The notes below the pieces were generated by a model. The model saw nothing but the letters and a program-made list of their open reading frames with translations, was not told the DNA's origin and ran no database searches. Both the position numbers and the translations under genes were made by a program. DNA of 24,098 bases, from NCBI GenBank assembly GCA_003601695.1, contig PIYH01000006.1, positions 1 to 24,098 on the forward strand, written 5' to 3'. The stretch's first letter is position 1, and the number at the start of each line of letters is the position of its first letter. Below, piece by piece: positions 7,663 through 13,864 of the stretch. Origin of the DNA: Candidatus Bathyarchaeota archaeon. Lineage in GTDB: Archaea; Thermoproteota; Bathyarchaeia; Bathyarchaeales; DTEX01.

Positions 7663-7769
7663 CTCCTCCTTAAGTACTTCTTGGGAAGCCCAACCTGCTC
7701 CAAACCCCCTTCTTGTCTCCCAGCAGCTTGGGCTTCCCGCTCTACTTCTTTCAGAAGATGTTTCTGCAT
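7659..7769 (-). CDS. Candidate small protein (36 residues) between nob1 and pelA
   Basis: The frame runs from ATG 7769, overlapping the end of nob1 by 19 bases, to a TGA at 7659 that overlaps the next ATG (ATGA). The product begins MQKHLLKEVEREAQAAGRQE and ends GLPKKYLRRR. It is rich in charged residues, helix-compatible at first and strongly basic at the end, like small ribosome-associated proteins, but I do not recognise it. It has no clear Shine-Dalgarno sequence and would depend on nob1 translation. The same bases hold a long inverted repeat, so the conserved element could instead be RNA structure. Confidence 0.4.
   Translation of the reverse strand: MQKHLLKEVEREAQAAGRQEGGLEQVGLPKKYLRRR
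7683..7738. repeat. Long imperfect hairpin (11 perfect + 1 mismatch + 5 pairs) between nob1 and pelA
   Basis: GGGAAGCCCAA at 7683-7693 is an exact inverted copy of TTGGGCTTCCC at 7728-7738. After one C/C mismatch the stem continues for five pairs (CTGCT 7695-7699 with AGCAG 7722-7726), leaving a 22-base loop. It is GC-rich and would be very stable in RNA of either strand. It lies inside the 36-residue ORF, just after nob1. It could attenuate or process the nob1-pelA transcript or be part of a non-coding RNA. I see no box C/D or ACA motifs to name a class. Confidence 0.6.
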
Positions 7770-8287
7770 GAATTCTTACTCATCGGCTTACGTTTCAGCC
7801 TTGTTCCACAGTTCTCACAAATCTCGGATTCATAATCGGGAGGATACTCTCTATGGCATGCGGGACAGTAGAGAATCCATCTGAGCTGATACTTTATTCC
7901 ATAAGTTATGACAGACGCGTATTTCACGTTGAGCTTCTTAGCAACATTTTGGATAGCATAATCATCAGTGATTATCTCTGGCATGTACCCCTCCTTCTTC
8001 AGCTGCACGGCTAAAGCGATTATCTTCATATCGGCTTCAGAGAGGGAGAGAAAATCACCCGTCTCAAGCGATGTCTCCCTAGCCTTGCTAAGAGCCTGAC
8101 CGTCCGGTTCACGAAGCTTTAATCTTCCATCTTCAATCGCCATCTTAAGCCTAAGCTTCGAGATGGAATCTCCAATCAGCTCCCTCTCAACCTCAGGAAC
8201 CGAGTAAACCTCGCCGTGAACGCTGTAAATGTTAAAGCCAGCTATGAACGCCGTAGTGTCAACTATTATGGCCTTCTGTCTGTACAT
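7751..8287 (-). CDS. nob1: rRNA maturation endonuclease Nob1 (PIN domain + zinc ribbon)
   Basis: This 178-residue nuclease cuts the 3' end of pre-16S rRNA at the end of small-subunit maturation. The PIN domain carries the expected acidic residues: Asp10 (IIVDTTAFIAG), Glu34 (VPEVERE), Asp86 (SEADMKIIALA) and Asp108/109 (ITDDYAIQNVAKKLNV). The zinc ribbon follows with Cys141, Cys144, Cys157 and Cys160 (CPAC...CENC). The length fits archaeal Nob1, with an odd short tail (MSKNSCRNIF). Its ATG directly follows the nadK TAG without a gap, and GGAGG in the nadK end provides the ribosome site. The gene therefore belongs to the nadK-nob1-pelA operon and acts with Pelota on ribosomal subunits. Confidence 0.93.
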   Translation of the reverse strand: MYRQKAIIVDTTAFIAGFNIYSVHGEVYSVPEVERELIGDSISKLRLKMAIEDGRLKLREPDGQALSKARETSLETGDFLSLSEADMKIIALAVQLKKEGYMPEIITDDYAIQNVAKKLNVKYASVITYGIKYQLRWILYCPACHREYPPDYESEICENCGTRLKRKPMSKNSCRNIF

Positions 8288-9145
8288 CTAAATTTCCTCC
8301 CTAGAGAAGAGAAGCCTCGTCTTCAAGCGATTATAGAAGATACCCTCAAACCTTATGAAGGAGGATTCATATTCAGACTTCCTGATCTTTAGGAACGGAT
8401 TCTCTTCATTAATCTCACATCTATAGTCGCCATCGATAACAACTGCCGCTGACTTGGGTCTGAGCAGCTCAATCGTCACTTCGGATGATGAAGGAAATAC
8501 CACGGGACGTATGAACATGATTGGGCAGACCGGCGTCAAGACGAAAGCGTCAAGCTCCGGATCGATGATAGGCCCCCCGGCTGAGAATGCATATCCAGTT
8601 GAGCCTGCCTGCGACGCCACAATTACCCCGTCGGCTCTGCAGTTCATAACTGTCTCTCCGTTCTTTATCACTCTAACATACAAGAGCTTCGCTAAGTGAC
8701 GCGAGGTTATGAAGACTTCATTCAAAGCGTCAGGAAGCCTTTTCTCCCCAATGAAAGAGGCTATTTTGCTACAACGCTCGATAAAATATTCCCCCTTAAG
8801 ATATCTCTTCACCGCCTCAACCGTTCTTTCCGGGTTTATCTCGGTGAGGAAGCCTCGAACTCCCATATCAACAGCAAGTATCGGCGGTTCAGGCTTCGGG
8901 ATTCTGAGGCATGTTCTCAGGATAGTTCCGTCCCCGCCGATTGTAACTATGAGATCCGCCTTCATCTTCTCAAGTGGAACAGCATCTTTTCGTCTATTCA
9001 TAAGATCCGCTAGCTTAGGCTCAATTAACACATCAAATCCTTTATCCTCGAAGCATCTGGCTATCTCAGCGGCGACGGATATAGCGTCTTCACGATCCGT
9101 ACGGGCGGATATGCCTACCTTCCTAGACAATATCTCACACGCCAA
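8288..9145 (-). CDS. nadK: NAD kinase
   Basis: This 285-residue cytoplasmic enzyme phosphorylates NAD to NADP (ATP or polyphosphate donor in archaea). Visible motifs are the GGDGT loop (70-74), the NE pair in LNEVFITSRH (142-143) and the glycine-rich DGVIVASQAGSTGYAFSAGG segment (172-191), all standard for the family. The track start is TTG at 9145, with no Shine-Dalgarno sequence but a TATA-like element about 30 bases upstream. A second in-frame TTG at 9130 would start right before RKVGISAR, where many family members begin. It is the first gene of the minus-strand operon continuing into nob1, and is divergent from the IF5A gene. Confidence 0.92.
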   Translation of the reverse strand: MACEILSRKVGISARTDREDAISVAAEIARCFEDKGFDVLIEPKLADLMNRRKDAVPLEKMKADLIVTIGGDGTILRTCLRIPKPEPPILAVDMGVRGFLTEINPERTVEAVKRYLKGEYFIERCSKIASFIGEKRLPDALNEVFITSRHLAKLLYVRVIKNGETVMNCRADGVIVASQAGSTGYAFSAGGPIIDPELDAFVLTPVCPIMFIRPVVFPSSSEVTIELLRPKSAAVVIDGDYRCEINEENPFLKIRKSEYESSFIRFEGIFYNRLKTRLLFSREEI

Positions 9146-9177
9146 GGGATTTTAAAGACCTACTAAATAAGGGTACT

Positions 9178-9187
9178 CATAAATATA
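9178..9187 (-). promoter_or_regulatory. TATA-like box for the nadK-nob1-pelA operon
   Basis: On the minus strand this is TATATTTATG, about 33 bases before the TTG at 9145, which suggests a very short leader. Confidence 0.35.
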
Positions 9188-9249
9188 CTTGTAACTCATC
9201 GTTTATATCTCTATTAGATCCTAACTCCCGCTGATGAAACATAAAAAAG

Positions 9250-9257
9250 TATAAAAG
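9250..9257 (+). promoter_or_regulatory. TATA box for the IF5A gene
   Basis: TATAAAAG lies 31-38 bases before the ATG at 9288, the spacing expected for a short-leader archaeal transcript. The surrounding purine-rich bases resemble a BRE. Confidence 0.5.
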
Positions 9258-9287
9258 GATTTGATAAAAATATAATAAATTTGAAGG

Positions 9288-9689
9288 ATGGTTTCTATGA
9301 GCAAACCAGTTGATGTTGGAAATCTCAAGACTGGTGGCTACGTAATCGTGGATAATGAGCCGTGCCGCATAGTCAGCTTGACAAAGTCGAAACCTGGAAA
9401 ACACGGTTCGGCGAAGGCCCGCGTAGTCACTATTGGAGTCTTTGACGGTGTTAAAAGGAGCTTCGTTAAGCCTGTAGACGCAAAGGTTGAAGTTCCAATA
9501 ATTGATAAAAGAACAGGCCAGGTAATATCGATTCTTCCCAGCGCTGTTCAGATAATGGACTTGGAGACTTATGAGATCTTCGAGGCTCCTATGTCCGATG
9601 ATGAGTCGATTAAATCTAAGCTCTCAGAAGGTGTTGAGGTAGAGTATTGGAAGATCTTGGGGCGCACAAAGATCATGAGAGTGAAGTAG
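9288..9689 (+). CDS. eif5A: Translation initiation factor 5A (aIF5A)
   Basis: This 133-residue factor helps peptide-bond formation on stalling sequences. The N-terminal SH3-like domain carries the loop KSKPGKHGSAKAR, in which Lys38 (of PGKHG) is the residue modified to deoxyhypusine or hypusine. The C-terminal OB-fold follows (AQIMDLETYEIFEAPM-like segment from about residue 87, written QIMDLETYEIFEAP here). The length is normal for archaea. Two ATGs are possible: 9288 (MVSMSKP) and 9297 (MSKPVDVGN). The second matches the usual N-terminus and has GAAGGA upstream. The modifying enzyme deoxyhypusine synthase is not in the window. The downstream neighbour is a convergent pseudogene ending four bases away. 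Confidence 0.95.
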   Translation: MVSMSKPVDVGNLKTGGYVIVDNEPCRIVSLTKSKPGKHGSAKARVVTIGVFDGVKRSFVKPVDAKVEVPIIDKRTGQVISILPSAVQIMDLETYEIFEAPMSDDESIKSKLSEGVEVEYWKILGRTKIMRVK

Positions 9690-9693
9690 AAGC

Positions 9694-10178
9694 CTAGCGA
9701 AGGTTTTCTAACCTATTATTTTCAGCCCTAATTCTCCTCGCAACGCTCTCAATTATCGATAATGCTCTTTCTATACCTCGATGAGTTACGAATCTAACTT
9801 TCCTCTTGCTAACGCTGTTTACGAGTACTTTATTCTCCCTCAGCTCCTTAACGAACTTGTCAGCTAAGACTCCGAGGTCGTCAATGTCACATATAACTAT
9901 ATTCGTCTGTACTCTTCTTAAATTAACATGTAAACCGTCTATCCGCACTAATCCCTCAGCCAGTAAGCGGGCGTTTCTATGATCCTCCTCAAGCTGATCT
10001 ATCATCTTTCCAGCGCCACTATTCCAGCCGCTGCTATTATTCCGGCTTGACGCATTCCTCCGCCTAGAATCTTCCGGTTTCTTCTAGCTCTCTCGATGAA
10101 CTCTTTGCTTCTCCGCATTTCTTATTGCCTCAAGCATCTCCTCGGTAGCAAAGTGACGATATCGCTTCTCAGATCAAT
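9694..10178 (-). pseudogene. Threonine aldolase pseudogene (internal deletion and frameshifts)
   Basis: Three pieces of a low-specificity L-threonine aldolase can be read in order on the minus strand. IDLRSDIVT (to 10178) and ATEEMLEAIRNAE (about 10111-10150, another frame) are the family N-terminus. RSKEFIERARRNRKILGGGM and RQAGIIAAAGIVALE (about 10014-10112) belong to the region after the PLP lysine. MIDQLEEDHRNARLLAEGL to the end (9694-10005) is the C-terminal domain in yet another frame. In intact enzymes about 190-200 residues lie between RNAE and SKEFIERARR, including the PLP-binding lysine; here they are gone. The gene cannot make an active enzyme. The longest surviving frame (103 residues) is only its C-terminal part. 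Confidence 0.85.
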
Positions 10179-10290
10179 TTATTTGTCAGCGTCATCGGTT
10201 CCCATAATCGGCACCTTTTTTGCAAACCGCTCTTTTAAGTGTTTTTAAAGATTTTTATTTTTCGCTTAAGGCTATGAACATCGTCGGGGA

Positions 10291-10300
10291 TATATTTAAA
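10291..10300 (+). promoter_or_regulatory. TATA-like box for SRP54
   Basis: TATATTTAAA lies 60 bases before the TTG start at 10360, giving an estimated leader of about 35 bases. It lies inside a tiny open frame (10274-10363, MNIVGDIFKGDHARLEDDAS...) whose TGA overlaps the SRP54 TTG. If the TATA box is real, that frame is not transcribed from its start. Confidence 0.4.
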
Positions 10301-10359
10301 GGTGATCATGCTAGATTAGAAGATGACGCTTCCAAACTATCCTGTTCGGAGAGGCTGAA

Positions 10360-11682
10360 TTGACACTAGAAAAACTCGGCTCTTCTCTATATAATTCTCT
10401 GAAGAAGATTCTCAGAGTTCCAACTGTCGATGAGGCGGCTGTGAAGGAACTTGTTAGAGATATTCAACGTGCTTTACTGATGGCCGATGTCAACGTCAAG
10501 CTAGTCTTAGATCTCTCAAGACGCGTAGAGGAGAGAGCCCTAAGAGAGAAGATCCCCCCAGGAATCTCGAGGAGAGAACACGTTGTCAAAGTTGTCTATG
10601 AGGAGCTGACACGCTTCCTTGGAGAGAAGCCTATTCCCTTAAAGGTAGATATGAAAAAGAGAAGTATCTTCATGTTCGTTGGAATTCAAGGATCTGGAAA
10701 AACCACCACGGCGGCGAAGCTCGCCCGTTATCTTCAGAAACGAGGATACAGGACAGCGCTGATCTGTGCGGATACGTATCGACCCGGAGCATACGCGCAA
10801 CTTAAACAGCTGGCAAATCAAATAAATATTCCAGTATACGGCGATGAGAATGAGAAAGATGCAGTAAAGGTTGCTCTGGAAGGACTTAAGAGATTCAGCG
10901 GCTACGATGTGATTATAATAGACACGGCGGGCAGACATAAGGATGAAAAAAGCCTCATAGAGGAGATGAAGCATCTGGAGAAGGCGATACACCCAGACGA
11001 AGTAATACTCGTTGTGGATGGAACTATAGGTCAGCAAGCAGCTGTTCAAGCCGAGGCCTTTCACAAGGCAACTCCAATAGGCTCAATAATAGTTGCGAAG
11101 CTCGACGGTTCAGCAAGAGGAGGAGGCGCTCTCTCAGCCGTAGCCGCCACAGGGGCGCCCATCAAGTTCATAGGAGTAGGGGAGAAGATTGATGACTTGG
11201 AACCTTTCGATCCTCCTAGGTTCGCAAGCAGGCTTTTGGGCATGGGCGATCTTCAAGGCTTAATTCAGAAGGTACGTGAAGCCGAAGTTAAAATACCCCA
11301 GAGGAAGGCTAAGGCCTTCCTCACTGGCAGGTTCACTCTCGCAGATATGTATGAACAGTTCGAAGCTATGCGAAGCATGGGGCCTATCAGTAAGATTCTG
11401 AGAATGCTTCCAGGAATCGGATATGATATTCCAGATGAGATGATGGATATGGCTGAGGAGCATATGAAGAAGTGGAAGGCTATAATCCAGTCAATGACGC
11501 CAGAGGAGAGAGAGAGTCCCAGAATAATAAAGGCTTCAAGGATAAGGCGGATCGCTAGAGGCTCAGGAACATCAGAGAGAGACGTTAGGATGCTGATCCA
11601 ACAGTATAATAGACTTAGGAAGATGATTAAGTCATTAAGAAGGAAGAGGCTTCCATTTTTTGACGCTAGACTCCACATATGA
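10360..11682 (+). CDS. srp54: Signal recognition particle 54 kDa protein (SRP54)
   Basis: This 440-residue GTPase binds signal peptides emerging from the ribosome together with 7S RNA and SRP19, and targets them to the FtsY receptor. The N domain is residues 1-95. The G domain has the P-loop GIQGSGKTT (108-116), DTAGRH (188-193) and the guanine-specificity motif AKLD (246-249). The methionine-rich M domain starts near 300 and contains MYEQFEAMRSMGPISKILRM and the RNA-binding helix-turn SRIRRIARGSG (393-403). The start is TTG at 10360, five bases after GGAGAGG, a strong Shine-Dalgarno sequence, and it matches the usual N-terminus (LEKLGSSLYNSLKKI). The length is typical. Confidence 0.96.
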   Translation: MTLEKLGSSLYNSLKKILRVPTVDEAAVKELVRDIQRALLMADVNVKLVLDLSRRVEERALREKIPPGISRREHVVKVVYEELTRFLGEKPIPLKVDMKKRSIFMFVGIQGSGKTTTAAKLARYLQKRGYRTALICADTYRPGAYAQLKQLANQINIPVYGDENEKDAVKVALEGLKRFSGYDVIIIDTAGRHKDEKSLIEEMKHLEKAIHPDEVILVVDGTIGQQAAVQAEAFHKATPIGSIIVAKLDGSARGGGALSAVAATGAPIKFIGVGEKIDDLEPFDPPRFASRLLGMGDLQGLIQKVREAEVKIPQRKAKAFLTGRFTLADMYEQFEAMRSMGPISKILRMLPGIGYDIPDEMMDMAEEHMKKWKAIIQSMTPEERESPRIIKASRIRRIARGSGTSERDVRMLIQQYNRLRKMIKSLRRKRLPFFDARLHI

Positions 11683-11696
11683 GATGAGAGCAAAGC

Positions 11697-11704
11697 TTTA
11701 ATAG
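11697..11704 (+). promoter_or_regulatory. TATA-like box before the 129-residue protein
   Basis: TTTAATAG, about 31-38 bases before the TTG at 11735, fits a promoter for a nearly leaderless transcript. Read-through from srp54, which ends 52 bases upstream of that TTG, is also possible. Confidence 0.3.
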
Positions 11705-11734
11705 ATAATCAAAGAGAAGATATAGTGAATTCAA

Positions 11735-12124
11735 TTGGAAAAATTTCTTCCGGTATTATCGACAATCCAGAAGCGGCTAAGGGAGATTCTATCTAGAAAT
11801 GAGGATTATATGTCATCTTGGGATCTAATGAAGATCGATGATACTGGCGAAGAGCTCATTAGACTTGCACGTGACATGTATCCGCAACTAGTCGAGGTTG
11901 AACATAGGATACTCTTCCAATCTCTCAGGGAAGCCGGTTTAGGAATAAAGTTTCGAGTAGTGGAGGTTCGGAAGGGAAAACTGAAGAAGGAGGATGAGGT
12001 ATACTTCAGAAGCGTTCATGAAGCCCTTGGAGAAATCTGCGAAAAGATCGAGACTGGAGAGTATTATAGAGCTCTGCTTGATATAGCTGCTAGAAGAGAA
12101 AAGGAGCGTAGTTCCTCCAAATAG
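11735..12124 (+). CDS. Uncharacterised protein, 129 residues
   Basis: I do not recognise this protein. It starts with TTG at 11735 (reading MEKFLPVLSTIQKRLREILS) and is charged, soluble and mostly helical in composition, with no signal, membrane segment or Cys pair. Visible landmarks are SSWDLMKIDDTGEELIRLAR near residue 27, a possible strand pair IKFRVVEVRKGKL (about 71-83) and a helical C-terminus (EALGEICEKIETGEYYRALL). Base composition and codon use look like the neighbours, and the frame spans the space between srp54 and the aconitase-X genes with no competing frame, so it is very probably real. No role can be given from context. Confidence 0.7.
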   Translation: MEKFLPVLSTIQKRLREILSRNEDYMSSWDLMKIDDTGEELIRLARDMYPQLVEVEHRILFQSLREAGLGIKFRVVEVRKGKLKKEDEVYFRSVHEALGEICEKIETGEYYRALLDIAARREKERSSSK

Positions 12125-12235
12125 TATCCCTCCATAAATTTAGTTATTAGCCATTCACTATTCCCAACTCCGCCGCATTTTCTTCGGTTATCCTCTCTAA
12201 CTCCAAAATGCAAGGGAGAATCTTCATATCTAGCT

Positions 12236-12688
12236 ATGAATATTCTCTTCTTTGATTCTGGAGGAAAAGCGTTGCCTATAGTTCTGAAGGGAAGACCTAT
12301 AATGGGAGGAAGAACTCGAGGAAGAGCCCTTGTATCTAAGGATCCATTAAGTTTTCTAGGTGGAGTTGATCCAGAAACTGGAAGAATAATTGAGAAGAAT
12401 CATGACCTTAATGGAGAGAAGGTCGGAGGCGCTATTCTATGTTTTCCTCATGGACATGGATCAACAGTTGGAAGCTACGTCCTTTACTCGCTTGTAAGAA
12501 GGGGCATAGGTCCTAAGGCGATAGTGAATGAGAAGGCCGATCCCGTTGTGGTGGTCGGAGCTGTGATCGCTGATGTTCCCATGGTTGATGGAGTCGACAT
12601 TTCCAAGATAAGAACAGGTGATCTCATTGAGGTTAACGGCGATGAAGGCATGGTTATAATACTTGAGGAGAGATCTTCATGTACCTAA
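12236..12688 (+). CDS. Aconitase-X small subunit (phosphomevalonate dehydratase small subunit)
   Basis: The small subunit of archaeal aconitase X (DUF126), with the large subunit, dehydrates mevalonate 5-phosphate to trans-anhydromevalonate 5-phosphate in the archaeal mevalonate pathway. Family hallmarks are LSFLGGVDPETGRI (38-51), ILCFPHGHGSTVGSYVLYSL (67-86, with the conserved Ser in GSTVGS) and NEKADPVVVVGAVIADVPMV (98-117). The start shown is ATG 12236. A TTG at 12272 is preceded by GGAGG with a seven-base spacer and gives the N-terminus normal for the family (PIVLKGRPI...), so it may be the real start, making a 138-residue protein. The stop overlaps the large subunit gene by ten bases, which fits a 1:1 complex. 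Confidence 0.9.
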   Translation: MNILFFDSGGKALPIVLKGRPIMGGRTRGRALVSKDPLSFLGGVDPETGRIIEKNHDLNGEKVGGAILCFPHGHGSTVGSYVLYSLVRRGIGPKAIVNEKADPVVVVGAVIADVPMVDGVDISKIRTGDLIEVNGDEGMVIILEERSSCT

Positions 12689-13854
12689 GTAGGGAGGAGG
12701 AGAGAGTACTCAACGGTGAGGAAGGCTGGGCGTATCAAGTAGCCATGAGGATCCTTGTGAAGCTCGGCGACCTCTTTGAAGCGGATAAGCTGATACCGAT
12801 AGAATCAGCTCATATCTCCGGCGTCTCCTATAAGACGATTGGGGATGCATCTATCGACTTCCTTGAGGCTCTAGGAGACTCAGGAGCGAAGGTGAAGGTT
12901 AGGTCAACGATGAACCCCGCGGGGATAGACTATAACCATCCAGAAGAGATGATAAGAGTTCCCGAAGTTATGGAAAAACAGGATAGAATAATCAATATAT
13001 ATGGGAACATGGGGATCGAAACTGTTCTAACATGTACACCCTACTATATTAATAAGCCTAAGGAAAATACGCATCTAGCATGGGCTGAATCCTCAACCGT
13101 AGTTTATGCAAACTCTATTCTGCACTCATGGACAAATAGGGAAGGCGGACCGAGCGCCTTAGCGGCCGCATTGATCGGTAAGACCCCGAACTATGGTGTT
13201 CACAAGCCTGAGAATCGCCTCGCAAATGTTCTAGTAAAGGTTGAGCCGCGCCTAAAGAGTGAGGCGGAGCATGGAGCGCTTGGAGCGCATGTTGGAAAGC
13301 TTCTGAAGGATGAAATTCCATGCTTCAGCGGACTGACACACACTAGAGAGACTGAACTGAAGCATCTAGGATCAGCTATGGCCTCCACGGGCATGACATC
13401 CATATTCTATCCGGATACTTCATGCCCGAGGATTTCCGGAGAGCTCGAGGTTGTGAGCGTTGACGTGAACGATTTGAAGAACGCTTTCGACTCGCTATCA
13501 ACGACTAATGAGTCTCCAGACATGGTTTACATAGGTTGTCCACACTGCTCAGCTGAGGAAGTCAAACGTGTAGCATTAAAAATTGAGGGTAGAAGGGTTA
13601 GGAGAGACGTCAAGCTTTGGATCTGCACCTCCAGATATGTTAGAAAGAAGGCTGAGAGGTACGTTGGGATTATAGAGGCAGCTGGCGGGAAAGTTCTATC
13701 AGATACGTGTGCTGTTGTCACGTGGCTTAAGGAGATCGGCATCGATGTTTTAATGACGAACTCGGCTAAGACTGCGTATTATGCTCCTACAATGAATAGA
13801 GTTGAAACCGTCTTCTCATCTCTTGATAGGTGCATAGAGGAGGCTTGTGAGTAG
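12679..13854 (+). CDS. Aconitase-X catalytic (large) subunit, phosphomevalonate dehydratase
   Basis: The 391-residue large subunit (DUF521/AcnX) carries the iron-sulfur cluster and active site. Visible family segments are the IESAHISGVSYKTIGD stretch (41-56), STMNPAGIDYNHP (76-88), TCTPYYINKP with Cys119, the AWAESSTVVYANSILHS segment (134-150) and a C-terminal ICTSRYVRKKAE. The Cys residues placed to serve the cluster are Cys119, Cys287 or Cys290 (GCPHC) and Cys344 (SDTCAVVTWLKE). The ATG overlaps the small subunit end, and GGAG precedes it. AcnX proteins also include cis-3-hydroxyproline dehydratases in bacteria, but the neighbouring UbiD gene and the archaeal context support the mevalonate role. 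The convergent ubiD gene ends ten bases after the stop. Confidence 0.92.
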   Translation: MYLSREEERVLNGEEGWAYQVAMRILVKLGDLFEADKLIPIESAHISGVSYKTIGDASIDFLEALGDSGAKVKVRSTMNPAGIDYNHPEEMIRVPEVMEKQDRIINIYGNMGIETVLTCTPYYINKPKENTHLAWAESSTVVYANSILHSWTNREGGPSALAAALIGKTPNYGVHKPENRLANVLVKVEPRLKSEAEHGALGAHVGKLLKDEIPCFSGLTHTRETELKHLGSAMASTGMTSIFYPDTSCPRISGELEVVSVDVNDLKNAFDSLSTTNESPDMVYIGCPHCSAEEVKRVALKIEGRRVRRDVKLWICTSRYVRKKAERYVGIIEAAGGKVLSDTCAVVTWLKEIGIDVLMTNSAKTAYYAPTMNRVETVFSSLDRCIEEACE

Positions 13855-13864
13855 CGGCTTCTCA

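Noticed and set aside
8709..9155. 148-codon plus-strand ORF opposite nadK
   Set aside because: It is antisense to a gene with all NAD kinase motifs, and its sequence is the low-complexity Ser-rich kind typical of shadow frames.
10639..11064. 141-codon minus-strand ORF opposite srp54
   Set aside because: It is antisense to the conserved G domain of SRP54; no independent signal.
12147..12227. 26-codon minus-strand ORF (MKILPCILELERITEENAAE...) in the spacer before the aconitase-X genes
   Set aside because: It reads protein-like but is very short, has no Shine-Dalgarno sequence or promoter, and lies in a likely leader region of the opposite strand; kept only as a note.
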